A DNA stretch of 64,000 bases from a bacterium (GCA_014360495.1 JACIXR010000010.1:35492-99491), one strand, 5' to 3'; shown: positions 1-9,157, numbered from the stretch's first letter. Numbers and translations are program-made. Notes: a model not told the origin generated them from the letters alone.

Positions 1-86
1 AGATAAATAGGGGAGAGTTGAGGGAATTTGAGGTTGATTTGCCCGCCGAGAGGGGATTTTCAATCCTAATGATTGAGCGGATTTAG
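1..86 (+). CDS. 3' end of an upstream gene (partial)
   Basis: One plus-strand frame is open from the window edge (first full codon at 3) to a TAG at 84-86, while the other two forward frames stop within the first few codons. The 27 visible residues end in a hydrophobic stretch closing with ILMIERI, which looks like the last beta-strand of a globular enzyme. The stop is followed within 10 bases by the ribosome binding site of the next gene, so the two are probably co-transcribed. The family cannot be recognised from this fragment. Confidence 0.45.
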   Translation, partial: INRGELREFEVDLPAERGFSILMIERI

Positions 87-133
87 AAGAGAAAGGAGGA
101 TTTACATTAAAATTGAAGGAGGTAGTGTTGGCT

Positions 134-2716
134 ATGAAAAGGGTGTTGGCTTTTATCCTCGTTTTGTTATTTGCCTTGTCCATCCTCTGGGCGGAGGGCA
201 AAGACTTTCTTCTGAATGGAGATTTTGAAGGGAAGGAGCTTTCAGGCTGGTCGCTCGCTTTTTATCCAAGAGGGGATAAGGATATCAAGCAGTGCATACA
301 TTTATCAGATAAAAGAGCTAAAAGGGGTAGTCAATCTATGGAGATAAATACCAATCCCGTGCTTGGAGAGGAAGTTACTTTAGTGTTCAATGGTGCGATA
401 TCCAACGAGCTGATGAATTATAAAGGGAAGAGGGTTATGTTATCCGGTTGGGTATATATTGAGAAGGGGACAGCTCTGCGTCCCATACATATGCGACTAC
501 GCACATTCGGCATAGATGAGAAGGGCAATAGCGCATTTCTCGGGGATGTGCTTGAAATCACCGTTCTGGGTAGAGTAGGCGTGTGGGTTAAATTCCAAGC
601 AATTGGCACAATCCCCGGGAAAAACATCACTGGTATGGACCTACATTGCTCAATTTCTCCCGATATTGTTCCCACCGTTCAATTCTTGGATGATTTACAT
701 TTGGAAATCTACAATCCTCCATTGGAATTGCGCCTTCTAAAGGATGCTATTTGGCAGGATGAAAATGTAATTCCAGTTGAGACCTATGTGAATTTAGGGG
801 AAAGAGAGGGATTATCTTTGAGATTCGCCCTGTTTAACAGCAAGGGGAAACCCATCTTCCGCTGGCAGAAGCCAGCCAAAACGGCAATCTATGGCTTAAA
901 GCTGAATGCAAAATTGTCGGAGGGCAACTATTTAATAACTGCCAAGCTGTTTAGTGCCGACGGCAAGCTTTTGGAGCAGACCAAATCGCAAATTGAGATA
1001 CTGAAGAGCCCGTGGGAGGGGGCGAAAAAGGGAAGTGCTAAGCCCAGAGAAACTTCCTCAGACGCTGTTGTTCCGCCAGCCTTCCAAGCGATGGGCGCAG
1101 TGGCTCCCAAGAGCGTTCCCGAGAATATTCCCTCCCAATCGGAAATTCTCAGCCCTGACATTGACATCTCTCAGTGGAAAAATAAAGGATATGTTGTCTT
1201 CTCCCGGCATTATCTTGAGAGTGTTTCCCTCTTGGCAAGACCCCGTCCCGGAGAGCTCCTGGATACAATCCGTATATTCGCTTCCCCTGGCGAATACGAA
1301 CCAGCTACAATCTCGGTGTGGGCGCTCAAACCACTTAAAGCTTTGCGGATAATCGCGAGCGATTTGGTGGGAGAGAAAGCGAGCATACCTTCTAAAAACA
1401 TAGAAATAAGGGTCCTTCGCATTCCTCAGCGGCTACCAATCTTCCTTGAGAGAATAAATGAGATTGATATAGATGAAGGACACACCCGCACTTTCTATCT
1501 CAATATATACATTCCCCCAAATACACCTCCCGGTTTCTACTTCGGGGAAATAAAAATCCTTCCCGCTTCCGGTGAATTAACGAGCATACGGCTTCTTTTA
1601 AGGGTTCTACCGATAAGGCTGCCAACACCACAAAAGGGATATGGTTTCTGGTGGTCATTGGATTCACGCTGGAATGGCTATTATTCAAAGGACCTCTCCT
1701 CCGTGTTGGAACAAATAAGAAAGCAATTCATTTTGCTTAGGGAGTATGGTTGCAACATGGTTTCCATTTATAATATGCCAAAGATGAGCAAGGTGGAGGG
1801 AGGAATCTCTTACGATTTTCAAAAGGACCACTGGGGGCATACCCTTTATTCCCTTGATGACTTGTTTAGAATAGGACGAGAGACTCGCCTATTCTCCCCA
1901 AAGGTTCCCCTTCAATATCCGGGAGCGGAGGCGCTTCATTCGTACTGGATTTCCAGAGAGTTCGGTTTGGAGCTTCCATCTGATGCTTTTGGTGAGTTTT
2001 ATCGCAATGCCTGTAGAGAGATAGATAGATGGGCGAAGAAACAGGGTTTTCTTCTTGCCTTTGCTTGCGTTGACGAAATAGGGAATAGTCCCGAGAGACG
2101 TGGGGAAGCCCTGAGGTTTTATCGTCTCGCAAAAGAGGCGGGAGTTCTTACCTCCGTCACTGACAATTCCATGCATGGGGGAGTGCATCTTATGGGTCAA
2201 CCTCGCTTTGATGAAATCGTTGATATGAGAGTATACAATTTCATAACCCCCGAAATGATAGAAAACACGAGAAAATCCAAGGACCGCTTATGGCTTTATA
2301 ATCTCGGTTCAACTGGCTGGTATGGGAAGCTTGATAGATTTGTCTTCGGCTTCTTTACTGAACGATGTGGGGCGGAAGGGTATTCACAATGGGCATTTCA
2401 ATGGCCCGGCGGAGGTGCCGACCCTTACGAGTCCGCCATAAAAGGGGAGCATACGGGTTGGCATTACGCCTTGCCTGCACCCGATGGACCCATCCCTACG
2501 CTCGCCCTTGAGGGTGTTAGAGAGGGAATAGATGACGCCCGATATTTAAGCCTTCTGCCAGAGAAGGAACGAGACCTTTTCTTGCGGGATATTCAACCTT
2601 TTAGCGTGATGATAGGGGACTATTTGGAAAAGCATAGTGGTTATTTCCTTGACGCCCTTCGCTGGAAGATAGCAAGGAAGATATTGGAAAGGCAGAGCAG
2701 GGGGAAGCGAGGCTAA
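134..2716 (+). CDS. Secreted DUF4091 / GH123-like glycosidase
   Basis: The 860-residue protein has a signal peptide (about residues 1-20: Lys-Arg, then a hydrophobic run ending ILWAEG). An N-terminal jelly-roll-like module follows, opening with LLNGDFEG, as carbohydrate-binding modules often do. The C-terminal half resembles the DUF4091/GH123 group. It carries an acidic pair D647-E648 in a CVDE context, the position of the Asp-Glu pair used in substrate-assisted hexosaminidase catalysis, and the typical C-terminal REGIDDARYL signature. I infer export and cleavage of an amino-sugar-containing glycan; the substrate is not shown. The reading frame extends to a TTG at 113, but the ATG at 134 follows an AAGGAGGT at 116-123 and begins directly with the signal peptide, so I prefer it. 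The 3' end is separated from the convergent glycosyltransferase gene by a hairpin repeat. Confidence 0.8.
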   Translation: MKRVLAFILVLLFALSILWAEGKDFLLNGDFEGKELSGWSLAFYPRGDKDIKQCIHLSDKRAKRGSQSMEINTNPVLGEEVTLVFNGAISNELMNYKGKRVMLSGWVYIEKGTALRPIHMRLRTFGIDEKGNSAFLGDVLEITVLGRVGVWVKFQAIGTIPGKNITGMDLHCSISPDIVPTVQFLDDLHLEIYNPPLELRLLKDAIWQDENVIPVETYVNLGEREGLSLRFALFNSKGKPIFRWQKPAKTAIYGLKLNAKLSEGNYLITAKLFSADGKLLEQTKSQIEILKSPWEGAKKGSAKPRETSSDAVVPPAFQAMGAVAPKSVPENIPSQSEILSPDIDISQWKNKGYVVFSRHYLESVSLLARPRPGELLDTIRIFASPGEYEPATISVWALKPLKALRIIASDLVGEKASIPSKNIEIRVLRIPQRLPIFLERINEIDIDEGHTRTFYLNIYIPPNTPPGFYFGEIKILPASGELTSIRLLLRVLPIRLPTPQKGYGFWWSLDSRWNGYYSKDLSSVLEQIRKQFILLREYGCNMVSIYNMPKMSKVEGGISYDFQKDHWGHTLYSLDDLFRIGRETRLFSPKVPLQYPGAEALHSYWISREFGLELPSDAFGEFYRNACREIDRWAKKQGFLLAFACVDEIGNSPERRGEALRFYRLAKEAGVLTSVTDNSMHGGVHLMGQPRFDEIVDMRVYNFITPEMIENTRKSKDRLWLYNLGSTGWYGKLDRFVFGFFTERCGAEGYSQWAFQWPGGGADPYESAIKGEHTGWHYALPAPDGPIPTLALEGVREGIDDARYLSLLPEKERDLFLRDIQPFSVMIGDYLEKHSGYFLDALRWKIARKILERQSRGKRG

Positions 2717-2740
2717 CTTAGTTTTTTTTCCTTCCCCAAA

Positions 2741-2780
2741 GAGGGATTGCCACGCACGCCTTCGGTGTGCTCTCAATGAC
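2741..2780 (+). repeat. REP-like intergenic hairpin, copy A
   Basis: This short element begins GATTGCCACGCACGCC, has a TTCG tetraloop, and returns as GGTGTGC before CTCAATGAC. The stem pairs over seven positions with one G-T wobble. A T-rich run follows, so it may also terminate the two convergent genes that flank it. Related GATTGCC/CAATGAC sequences occur near 6074, 9103 and 29474 in other gene gaps. Confidence 0.5.
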
Positions 2781-2814
2781 AGATTTTTGTTTTATAGAAA
2801 GAACGCCATCTACA

Positions 2815-4581
2815 CTAACGTGTTCCTCTGAGCAAATTTATAAAAACATCGTATCTATTCTTGAGGATTAAGAGGAATGTCCTTGCAATGAGCCCGAAAA
2901 TAAGGAAGGCTTCACCTAAGAAGCTCGTGCGCCAACCCCAGTGCTTGCGGAAGAAAAGATAATGGCTTAAATGGAATTTGACCAACATGGGGATTACTTT
3001 TTTATCGCTACTCCCACCTATCCTGTGCATTATCCTTGCATATGGGCAATACAACACCTTCCAGCCGAATTCCCTCGCCCTCATGCCCATATCTATATCC
3101 TCGCAATACATATAAAATGTTTCATCAAATAATCCCGCCTCCTGGAGGAATTCCCTCCGCAAAAGCATCGCCGCTCCAGAAACCCAGTCAACTTCCCTTG
3201 GTGTTGAATGGTCCCAGCTGCTCAAAAGATAGCGGGAAAGCGTCCTGCTTTTCGGCATAAGCCTCTCAAGGAAAGTTCCCCTGAATAAGCCCGTCTCGTA
3301 GGAGGGGAAACGCCTGCAAGACATCTGAACCTTTCCGTCAAAGCCTATCATCTGCGGTCCGATTATCCCTACTCGTGGATTCTCCCTGGCGAATTCAAGA
3401 AGCCTTGCAAGAGCTCCCGGCAAGACAACCGTATCGGGATTTAAAATCAGGATGAACTCCCCTTTAGCCTCCTTTATCCCCGCATTGCATCCCGCTGAAT
3501 ACCCTCTGTTTTCCCCCATTTGGATTAGCCTGATTTGAGGGAACATCTTCTTCGCCATCCTTTCGCTCTTATCAGTTGAGGCGTTATCAACCAATATGAC
3601 CTCCAAATCAACTCCCTGCTCAAAGATGGAAGCCAAACAGCGAGGAAGATATTCCCCTGCATTCCAATTAACTATTACAACCGAGAGGGGAATTTCCCCT
3701 TTCCCTTTTATCTTCTGAAAAACGAGGAAATGGCTTCCTTTCCTCCTCGGCAAGATAGCTCTAATCGGAAGAGCGAGGAGATAGAGATAGGCAAGAGGGA
3801 GATAAAGGGGGAAATGCTTGCGATAGAAATCTATCAATCCTTTATGGGAGAGGAAGAGCCTTTTTAAGTTGGGAAGAAGGGAGGTGCTTCCTCCCAGGAA
3901 GTGGACTGCTTTGGCTTCAGGAAGGAAGAAGACCTTCCAGCCCTTTTTCTTCATCCTGTAGAGGAAATCAACATCGTTGAAGTAGAGAGGGAAGCTCTCG
4001 TCCATCCCTCTGAGTTCCTCATAAGCCTCCTTCCTTACGAGGAGGCAAGAGCTCATGGGCTGGTCAACTTCAGCGGTTTCCTCATAGCTGAAATAGGTCA
4101 TTCTATATGAGGAAATGCGCTTATTTCCCGGGAAAATGTAGGAGAGAGGGAGGAGAAGGAGGGAAAGAGGATAGGGGAAACCTCGGATTGAGGGTTGAAG
4201 ACTTCCCTCGGGATTGAGGAGCTTCGGAGCAACAGCGCCAGCTTGCGGGTTCGCTTGGGCGAAATCAATCAGGCGGGGAAGGCATTTGGGAAGGAGGATG
4301 ACATCGGGATTTAAGAGGAGGATAAATTCCCCTTTGGCTTCTTTTACCCCGGCGTTGCATCCCGCTGAGTACCCCTTATTTTCTCCCATTTGGATTAGCT
4401 TGATTTGTGGAAAAAGCTCCTTTGCTTTTTTCTCGCTCCCATCAGTTGAGGCGTTATCAACCAATATGACCTCCAAATCAATTCCCTGCTCATAAATGGA
4501 CTCCAAACAGCGAGGGAGATATTCACCGCCGTTCCAGTTGACGATAACGACAGAGATTAGAGGGGATTTATCGCTCTTCAT
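2815..4581 (-). CDS. Tandem GT2 glycosyltransferase (two catalytic domains)
   Basis: The 588-residue protein contains two full GT-A domains of glycosyltransferase family 2, of the WbbL/rhamnosyltransferase type. The first starts near residue 9 (SVVIVNWNGGEYLPRCL), the second about 290 residues later (SVVIVNWNAGEYLPRCL). Each has VDNASTD and an NPD acidic motif for the nucleotide-sugar/metal site. A hydrophobic segment near the C-terminus could anchor it to the membrane. It probably transfers two sugars in succession during surface polysaccharide or lipopolysaccharide assembly. The ATG at 4581 is chosen: it has a purine-rich GGGGAAAAAGA just upstream and overlaps the end of the DedA gene by 14 bases. 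The longer frame back to 4656 only adds a Ser/Phe/Cys-rich stretch encoded inside that neighbour. The two halves are also very alike at DNA level. Confidence 0.9.
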   Translation of the reverse strand: MKSDKSPLISVVIVNWNGGEYLPRCLESIYEQGIDLEVILVDNASTDGSEKKAKELFPQIKLIQMGENKGYSAGCNAGVKEAKGEFILLLNPDVILLPKCLPRLIDFAQANPQAGAVAPKLLNPEGSLQPSIRGFPYPLSLLLLPLSYIFPGNKRISSYRMTYFSYEETAEVDQPMSSCLLVRKEAYEELRGMDESFPLYFNDVDFLYRMKKKGWKVFFLPEAKAVHFLGGSTSLLPNLKRLFLSHKGLIDFYRKHFPLYLPLAYLYLLALPIRAILPRRKGSHFLVFQKIKGKGEIPLSVVIVNWNAGEYLPRCLASIFEQGVDLEVILVDNASTDKSERMAKKMFPQIRLIQMGENRGYSAGCNAGIKEAKGEFILILNPDTVVLPGALARLLEFARENPRVGIIGPQMIGFDGKVQMSCRRFPSYETGLFRGTFLERLMPKSRTLSRYLLSSWDHSTPREVDWVSGAAMLLRREFLQEAGLFDETFYMYCEDIDMGMRAREFGWKVLYCPYARIMHRIGGSSDKKVIPMLVKFHLSHYLFFRKHWGWRTSFLGEAFLIFGLIARTFLLILKNRYDVFINLLRGTR

Positions 4582-5194
4582 TCTTTTTCCCCTTAAGGCG
4601 AAGCCAGATGGCGAAAAGAAGCAGCAAAAGGATGGTCGCGAGGACGAGATAATCAAATTCCCGGAAAAAAGGTTCTATCCTCTGCCAATTTTCACCCAAT
4701 TTAAAGCCAATGGAGGCGAGGGAAAAGGACCAGATGAAGGAACCGCTGAAGCTGGTGCCTGCGACAACGGCTAAATTTAGCTTTCCCATCCCCGCTGGGA
4801 AAGCGATGTAGGTACGAATCAAAGGAAGAAGTTGTCCCAGGAAAACGGCGAGCCAGCCGTATTTCCGAAAAAAGCTCTCCGCGAGTGATATTTCCCTGTG
4901 AGAGACGAAGAGATACTTGCCGTAGCGGATGAAGAAAGCTCTGCCGAAATTCTTGCCGATTAAGTAAAGCACAAATGTTCCGCCGAGGGAACCGAATGCC
5001 CCGAAAAGAGCGATTCCCAAAAGGCTGAAGCGTCCCTTCCCCGCAAGAGCTCCAGAAAAGGGGAGGATGACTTCGGATGGAAGGGGGATTCCCGAGGAGC
5101 TAATGCCCATCAATAGGAATATTCCGCCATAGCCCATTGCGTCAATTGTGTCAGTAATGAAGCGTGCGACTTGGGAGAGGAAATGAGAAAGCAT
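4568..5194 (-). CDS. DedA family membrane protein
   Basis: The 208-residue integral membrane protein belongs to the DedA/SNARE-associated family (PF09335). Several hydrophobic segments are visible, with the family's conserved central stretch running from the glycine-rich FGSLGGTFVLYLIGKNFG to GQLLPLIRTYIAFPAGM. The Arg and Pro of that stretch sit in the re-entrant loop thought to be functional. DedA proteins act in the inner membrane; several are now linked to recycling of undecaprenyl phosphate or phospholipid scrambling. Its overlap with a downstream glycosyltransferase fits a role in handling lipid-linked sugars. The substrate itself is not visible from sequence. Confidence 0.9.
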   Translation of the reverse strand: MLSHFLSQVARFITDTIDAMGYGGIFLLMGISSSGIPLPSEVILPFSGALAGKGRFSLLGIALFGAFGSLGGTFVLYLIGKNFGRAFFIRYGKYLFVSHREISLAESFFRKYGWLAVFLGQLLPLIRTYIAFPAGMGKLNLAVVAGTSFSGSFIWSFSLASIGFKLGENWQRIEPFFREFDYLVLATILLLLLFAIWLRLKGKKNEER

Positions 5195-5253
5195 TTAATT
5201 AAAGTTTAATTTTTCAGAGCCTTATGGCAAGTTGATTTGGAGAGATAGGAGAT

Positions 5254-5739
5254 TTAAAGCTCTATGAGGCGGGCGGACATCGTAGAAAGGTCAAGGACGG
5301 CGATGGTTGCCCTGTTCGTCAGCCAGCCGCAACATTCGCCCGGGTTTATTATCAATGTTCTACCTTCTTCTATTATCTCCGCTTTATGAGTATGTCCTAC
5401 TAATACTACATCAAACTCCCCGCTCTTCGCTAATGCGGTTTGTAAAGCTGGCTCATGCATAACGACGATTTTCTTTCCCTCCAATTCCAGAAAAGCCGGT
5501 TGAACCTTAATCTCACCTATATCTTTAGCCCTTTCTCTTAAAAGCAACCTCTCGCCGTCGTTGTTTCCGAATACTCCTAAGAAGGGGATATTGAGTTGAG
5601 AGAGGAGGGGAAGGGTGAAGGGAGCGACGAAGTCCCCACAGTGGATGAGATAGCTGATTTGCTCTTCTTTAAACAATTCCATCGCTTTTTTGATGTTATC
5701 CAGATGGTCGTGTGTATCAGAGATTATGCCTATCTTCAT
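5254..5739 (-). CDS. YfcE/MJ0936-type metallophosphoesterase
   Basis: This compact 161-residue calcineurin-like phosphoesterase has the metal ligands of the YfcE family in order: DTH near residues 8-10, HCGD near 34, GNND near 59, MHEP near 88 and GHTH near 115. Such enzymes cleave phosphodiesters such as bis-pNPP or cyclic nucleotides using Mn or Ni; the physiological substrate is usually unknown. It is cytoplasmic, with no signal peptide. A strong AAGGAGG lies seven bases ahead of the ATG, and a TATAAT-like hexamer (5774-5779 on the complementary strand) lies further upstream. It is transcribed in the same direction as the DedA and glycosyltransferase genes, with 59 bases between it and DedA. 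Confidence 0.9.
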   Translation of the reverse strand: MKIGIISDTHDHLDNIKKAMELFKEEQISYLIHCGDFVAPFTLPLLSQLNIPFLGVFGNNDGERLLLRERAKDIGEIKVQPAFLELEGKKIVVMHEPALQTALAKSGEFDVVLVGHTHKAEIIEEGRTLIINPGECCGWLTNRATIAVLDLSTMSARLIEL

Positions 5740-5810
5740 AACAAAACCTCCTTAATAACATGGACTTATTTAGATTATATTACAAAAATAAAAATTTGTT
5801 TTTGATAAAA

Positions 5811-5837
5811 ATGATGCCAGCCACAGGCTGGCATCAT
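5811..5837. repeat. Perfect 12-bp inverted repeat
   Basis: ATGATGCCAGCC is followed by an ACA loop and its exact complement GGCTGGCATCAT. The flanks are A-rich to the left and TTGCTTTTG to the right, so it resembles a rho-independent terminator. No plus-strand gene ends just before it. It may insulate the divergent gene to its left or belong to an intergenic repeat family. Confidence 0.6.
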
Positions 5838-6073
5838 TGCTTTTGTCATTGCTTCCATGGGTAAAGGTTTCTGGTAAAGCAGAAAGACAAGGAGACGAGA
5901 TTAAAATGGCGAAATAAAGTCTAAATTTTTATAAAACCTTGGTAGAAGAAAGAAACATATTATGAAGGAAAATGTACGTCTCTATAAAATATCAAAGTTT
6001 AAATTTTAAAAAGCGATAGGAATTGATTTAAATGTATTAGTTGCGATTAGCTCCTAAAAACCTATACCCATAG

Positions 6074-6125
6074 ATGCAAGGGCTTTCTAAAGGAAAGTCT
6101 GTGGCAATCTCAAAGAGATTTTTTT
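6074..6125 (-). repeat. REP-like element, copy D, with terminator-like hairpin
   Basis: Read on the minus strand, the element begins GAGATTGCCACAGACTTTCC and continues into an AAAGCCCTTGC half, resembling copy A. On the plus strand, AATCTC (6106-6111), an AAA loop and GAGATT run into seven T residues up to 6125, a short terminator-like hairpin. Confidence 0.4.
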
Positions 6126-6321
6126 GCTATTAACTCATTCTCCACATAAGAATTGACCAAAAGGTAATGGTTGTCCTAAAACCCCTCATACCCTTTGAAG
6201 AGAATAGAAATTTAATAAAAATGGAGGAAATATAGTTTAAGATATGTAACATTTTTTCGGTTCTATAGTCTAATAGAACTGAACAGCAAGCTGCCTTCCT
6301 TGCCTGTTCCCTTGCCCTGGC

Positions 6322-6352
6322 GGGGCGGGCTCCCTTTAAGGGAACCCGCCCC
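6322..6352. terminator. GC-rich hairpin
   Basis: GGGGCGGG at 6322-6329 pairs exactly with CCCGCCCC at 6345-6352, and the stem continues through TCCCT/AGGGA after one mismatch. GTTTCTC follows. It is much more GC-rich than its surroundings and resembles the terminator at 46662-46691. It lies just ahead of the hexosaminidase promoter and may block read-through into it. Confidence 0.5.
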
Positions 6353-6406
6353 GTTTCTCATATCTGAGCTGAATATTATTGGAAATTCTTTTCCACTTTA
6401 TTTATA

Positions 6407-6435
6407 TTGCAAATAAGACATATTTCCTTTACAAT
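6407..6435 (+). promoter_or_regulatory. Promoter of the GH20-like gene
   Basis: TTGCAA (6407-6412), a 17-base spacer and TACAAT (6430-6435) form a housekeeping-type promoter. The ATG at 6445 is only nine bases beyond the -10 box and has no Shine-Dalgarno sequence, so the transcript would start almost at the initiation codon. Confidence 0.6.
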
Positions 6436-6444
6436 TTATTCGCT

Positions 6445-9087
6445 ATGAGAATTTTCGCTATGCTTCTCCCTTTTTCACTTGTAATCTCTTCCGCTCGGTC
6501 TCAAAATTTCCCAGTCTTCCCTCCGCCTCGCCAAATCTCCATCCTCCCCCAAAAGCGCCTACTTCAGCTTCCCTTCAGAATTTCCGCTCCCGCTACCCTC
6601 AAACGCCCCACCAACCTCCTCTCCAACGAGCTTAAAAACCTCTTCGGAGCCAATGCCGTCTCTCCAAAGGGGAAAACCCTCATAACCCTTAATATAGACC
6701 TTCGCAGCCTCAAAAGAGAGGAGGAATACACAATTGAGATAAATTCCAGAGAAATAAAGCTTTCCTCCCACGACGAACAGGGCGCCTTCTGGGCTGTTCA
6801 TTCCCTCCTCCAAATCCTCTCCAATTCCCTTGCTCTTACGCCCAATGGTTGGCTCGTTCAGGAAATGAAAATAAGGGATTATCCGGAGGACAATTTCCGC
6901 GCATTTATGATTCAAGGTGCCTGGACATCAAATATTGAAGAGTTCAAGAGGATGATAAAGCTGATTGCGTCCCTTAAAATTCGCTATGTGGCAGTTGAAT
7001 TCGGACCACAAGTGGTTTTAGATTTTGACCCATCTATAGCAAGAGGGGCGAGATTTTCAAAGAAGGAAGCCAAGGCAGTTATTGATTATGCGAGGAGTCT
7101 CGGACTTGAGCCAATTGGCTACCTAAATATGCTCGGCCATCTTGAACGAGCATACGAGAAATCTCCCTACACCGACCACGGGGGAATTATGATTCAAAAT
7201 GAGGAAGTTTACGATAAATTTGTCTTCTCTATCTTAAGCGAGATGCTGGAGATTTACGGACCAATTAAGTGGTTTCATTGCGGGATGGATGAGGCGGGTG
7301 AGTTATGTTCATGGCTTTCCAGTCAGGGATACGATAGCGCCCAACTTCTCGCTCGCCACATCTCCAAGATAAACGATTTCCTCAAGCAAAGAGGAATAAG
7401 GATGATAATTTGGCACGATATGCTTTTCTCACCCGATTTGGCAAAGGAAATCGGTGCTCCCATAGGTCCAGCCAATGGTGGTCCACCCCACAACACATAC
7501 AGGGCTTTAGACTTCATCCCTAAGGATGTTATTTTGGATTATTGGTTCTATGAGCCTTTGGATTCCTATCCCGCTTTGGATTGGCTTCAAAAGAAGGGAT
7601 TTGAGGTTTGGGCAAGCCCATGGCAAACTCCCTTTAGCTTCGCTCGCTATGCCAGAGATAGAAAGGCTCCCACATTGGGAACGATTTGGGCTGACCCTCC
7701 CCATTGCTACACTATGCGTTCTCTTGCTCCCGTTCCCGCCCTTTATGCTTGGGCGACTTGGAATCCTCAAACTGCGCCAGAGGGAACGATTCCCGAAAGG
7801 GATATCTCTCAAAAGGCGCTAAACATAACAGAAAGGCTTTATTGGGGTAGGAAAAGACTCACATATCCCTCAAAAGCCCTCCTCATACGCCCTGCGGAGA
7901 ACAAAATTGTCTCTCTTTCCCTTCCAAAGGATATCGACAAAGCCACCGAGCAACACTATGGCATACCATTTGATTTCGGCGCCCCTTTTCTCATCCCTCC
8001 ATGGAAAGGCAAAGAGAAGCTTTTGGAGAATCCCGAGCGGGTGAAATTTGTCCTTTTGCCCCGCGGGATTAAGTTGAAAATAGACGGGATTAATAGAGGG
8101 CGAGGCGAAGAAGAGCTCATTTTATATACCGCTCCCTTCACGAGCACAGGAACTAACATCTATGGAGTGGAGGTCGCTGTCTCCTCAGAGGGGGAGGTTA
8201 TGGATGTATCCGACTATGGTGTGGGAGATATGCCAATCCCGCCTCAGGGATTCGTCCTTTCTGCCCATCTTGGTCCAAAAAGCGATAAAGCGAATGCCTT
8301 GAGGGAGCTGAGAAGGGGAGACAAAATCGCGATATTAGATGAAGAGGGTAATTTAATCGGTGGGTTCACGAGGATAACGATTGCTGCGGAATTGCCCAGT
8401 GGAAGGAGATTGCCTATAGATGGAATCGATAAGGAAAGGGGCGAGGACGAGCTTATCCTCTATACGCCGGGATATAATAAAGAGATGAGGACGAAGACGA
8501 ATCAGTGGGGGATAGAGGTGGTTGCCGTGGAGGGCAAGGTTATAGAAGTGAGGGACTGGGTAGGAGATTCCCGAATACCTCAAGATGGTTTTGTGATATC
8601 TGCCCATTACGGACCATCCTCATCCAAGGCGAAGGCATTGGCGGAGCTTAAAGTGGGGGATTCCTTGCGCCTTGTTTTGTCATCTGACGAAGGGGATGTT
8701 TCATACGAGGAGGTGATAAAGAGGGGAAGATGGGAGATGGAGATGTATAAGAAATGCTTGGCGCTATTCCTTGTTACTTGGTCAGAGCTGTGTGGGAGAC
8801 TTGACGAGCTATTGGGAAAATTTGTTGTGGAATATACTGATGGGACGGAGGAGATAATTCCTATTCGTTATGGCAAGGAGGCTTTGCAACTTCAAGGTTT
8901 TGACCTTCCCTATCCAGAAAAAATGTCTTGGTTAATCTGGAGAGGAGGAGAGGTACAGAGGTTTCTCGTTAGGGAATGGGAAAATCCCAAACCCGATGTT
9001 TCAATTGCTCGCCTTAGCTTTATTCCCACTCTGAGGGGAATTGAATTGGGGATAGGTATTGCGGGAATAACGGTGGGATTGGATTAA
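6445..9087 (+). CDS. Secreted GH20-like beta-N-acetylhexosaminidase
   Basis: The 880-residue protein starts with a signal peptide ending near SARSQ. An N-terminal GH20b-like alpha/beta domain follows (ending around the HDEQGAFWAVHSLLQI segment), then a TIM barrel with the acidic pair D282-E283 in FHCGMDEA, matching the catalytic Asp-Glu of family GH20. It would release terminal N-acetylglucosamine or N-acetylgalactosamine from glycans outside the cytoplasm. The C-terminal third holds two copies (about 535-640 and 650-755) of a domain with IDGIN/IDGID, an ELILYT strand and a GFV(L/I)SAH motif, as seen near NAGPA-like phosphodiester glycosidases; a short tail follows. The ATG at 6445 is preferred to the in-frame codon at 6379 because the signal peptide begins there and the promoter overlaps the extra codons. 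The GH20 assignment rests on this motif and fold order, not on a search. Confidence 0.75.
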   Translation: MRIFAMLLPFSLVISSARSQNFPVFPPPRQISILPQKRLLQLPFRISAPATLKRPTNLLSNELKNLFGANAVSPKGKTLITLNIDLRSLKREEEYTIEINSREIKLSSHDEQGAFWAVHSLLQILSNSLALTPNGWLVQEMKIRDYPEDNFRAFMIQGAWTSNIEEFKRMIKLIASLKIRYVAVEFGPQVVLDFDPSIARGARFSKKEAKAVIDYARSLGLEPIGYLNMLGHLERAYEKSPYTDHGGIMIQNEEVYDKFVFSILSEMLEIYGPIKWFHCGMDEAGELCSWLSSQGYDSAQLLARHISKINDFLKQRGIRMIIWHDMLFSPDLAKEIGAPIGPANGGPPHNTYRALDFIPKDVILDYWFYEPLDSYPALDWLQKKGFEVWASPWQTPFSFARYARDRKAPTLGTIWADPPHCYTMRSLAPVPALYAWATWNPQTAPEGTIPERDISQKALNITERLYWGRKRLTYPSKALLIRPAENKIVSLSLPKDIDKATEQHYGIPFDFGAPFLIPPWKGKEKLLENPERVKFVLLPRGIKLKIDGINRGRGEEELILYTAPFTSTGTNIYGVEVAVSSEGEVMDVSDYGVGDMPIPPQGFVLSAHLGPKSDKANALRELRRGDKIAILDEEGNLIGGFTRITIAAELPSGRRLPIDGIDKERGEDELILYTPGYNKEMRTKTNQWGIEVVAVEGKVIEVRDWVGDSRIPQDGFVISAHYGPSSSKAKALAELKVGDSLRLVLSSDEGDVSYEEVIKRGRWEMEMYKKCLALFLVTWSELCGRLDELLGKFVVEYTDGTEEIIPIRYGKEALQLQGFDLPYPEKMSWLIWRGGEVQRFLVREWENPKPDVSIARLSFIPTLRGIELGIGIAGITVGLD

Positions 9088-9102
9088 TAGGTAGTAATTA
9101 AA

Positions 9103-9157
9103 AGCGTTTGCCTTCTGCTTGCGGATGGTAGGGTCTCTTAGCTCTTCGCAATGACAA
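9103..9157 (+). repeat. REP-like element, copy B (diverged)
   Basis: The gap contains TTGCCTTCTGCTTGCGG and, further on, CTCTTCGCAATGACAAG. These are the two ends of the GATTGCC...GCAATGAC element seen in other gene gaps, but the middle is different. Its exact boundaries are uncertain. Confidence 0.35.

Larger units (their letters stand above)
5740..6406. other. Gene-poor stretch with hairpins
   Basis: No convincing coding sequence is present in this AT-rich stretch. It holds three hairpin-forming sequences (5811-5837, 6106-6125 and 6322-6352), a REP-like element on the minus strand around 6074-6111, and at the end the promoter of the hexosaminidase gene. The central part (about 5880-6070) shows no recognisable pattern; it could be the remains of a deleted gene or an unrecognised RNA. 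Confidence 0.5.
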
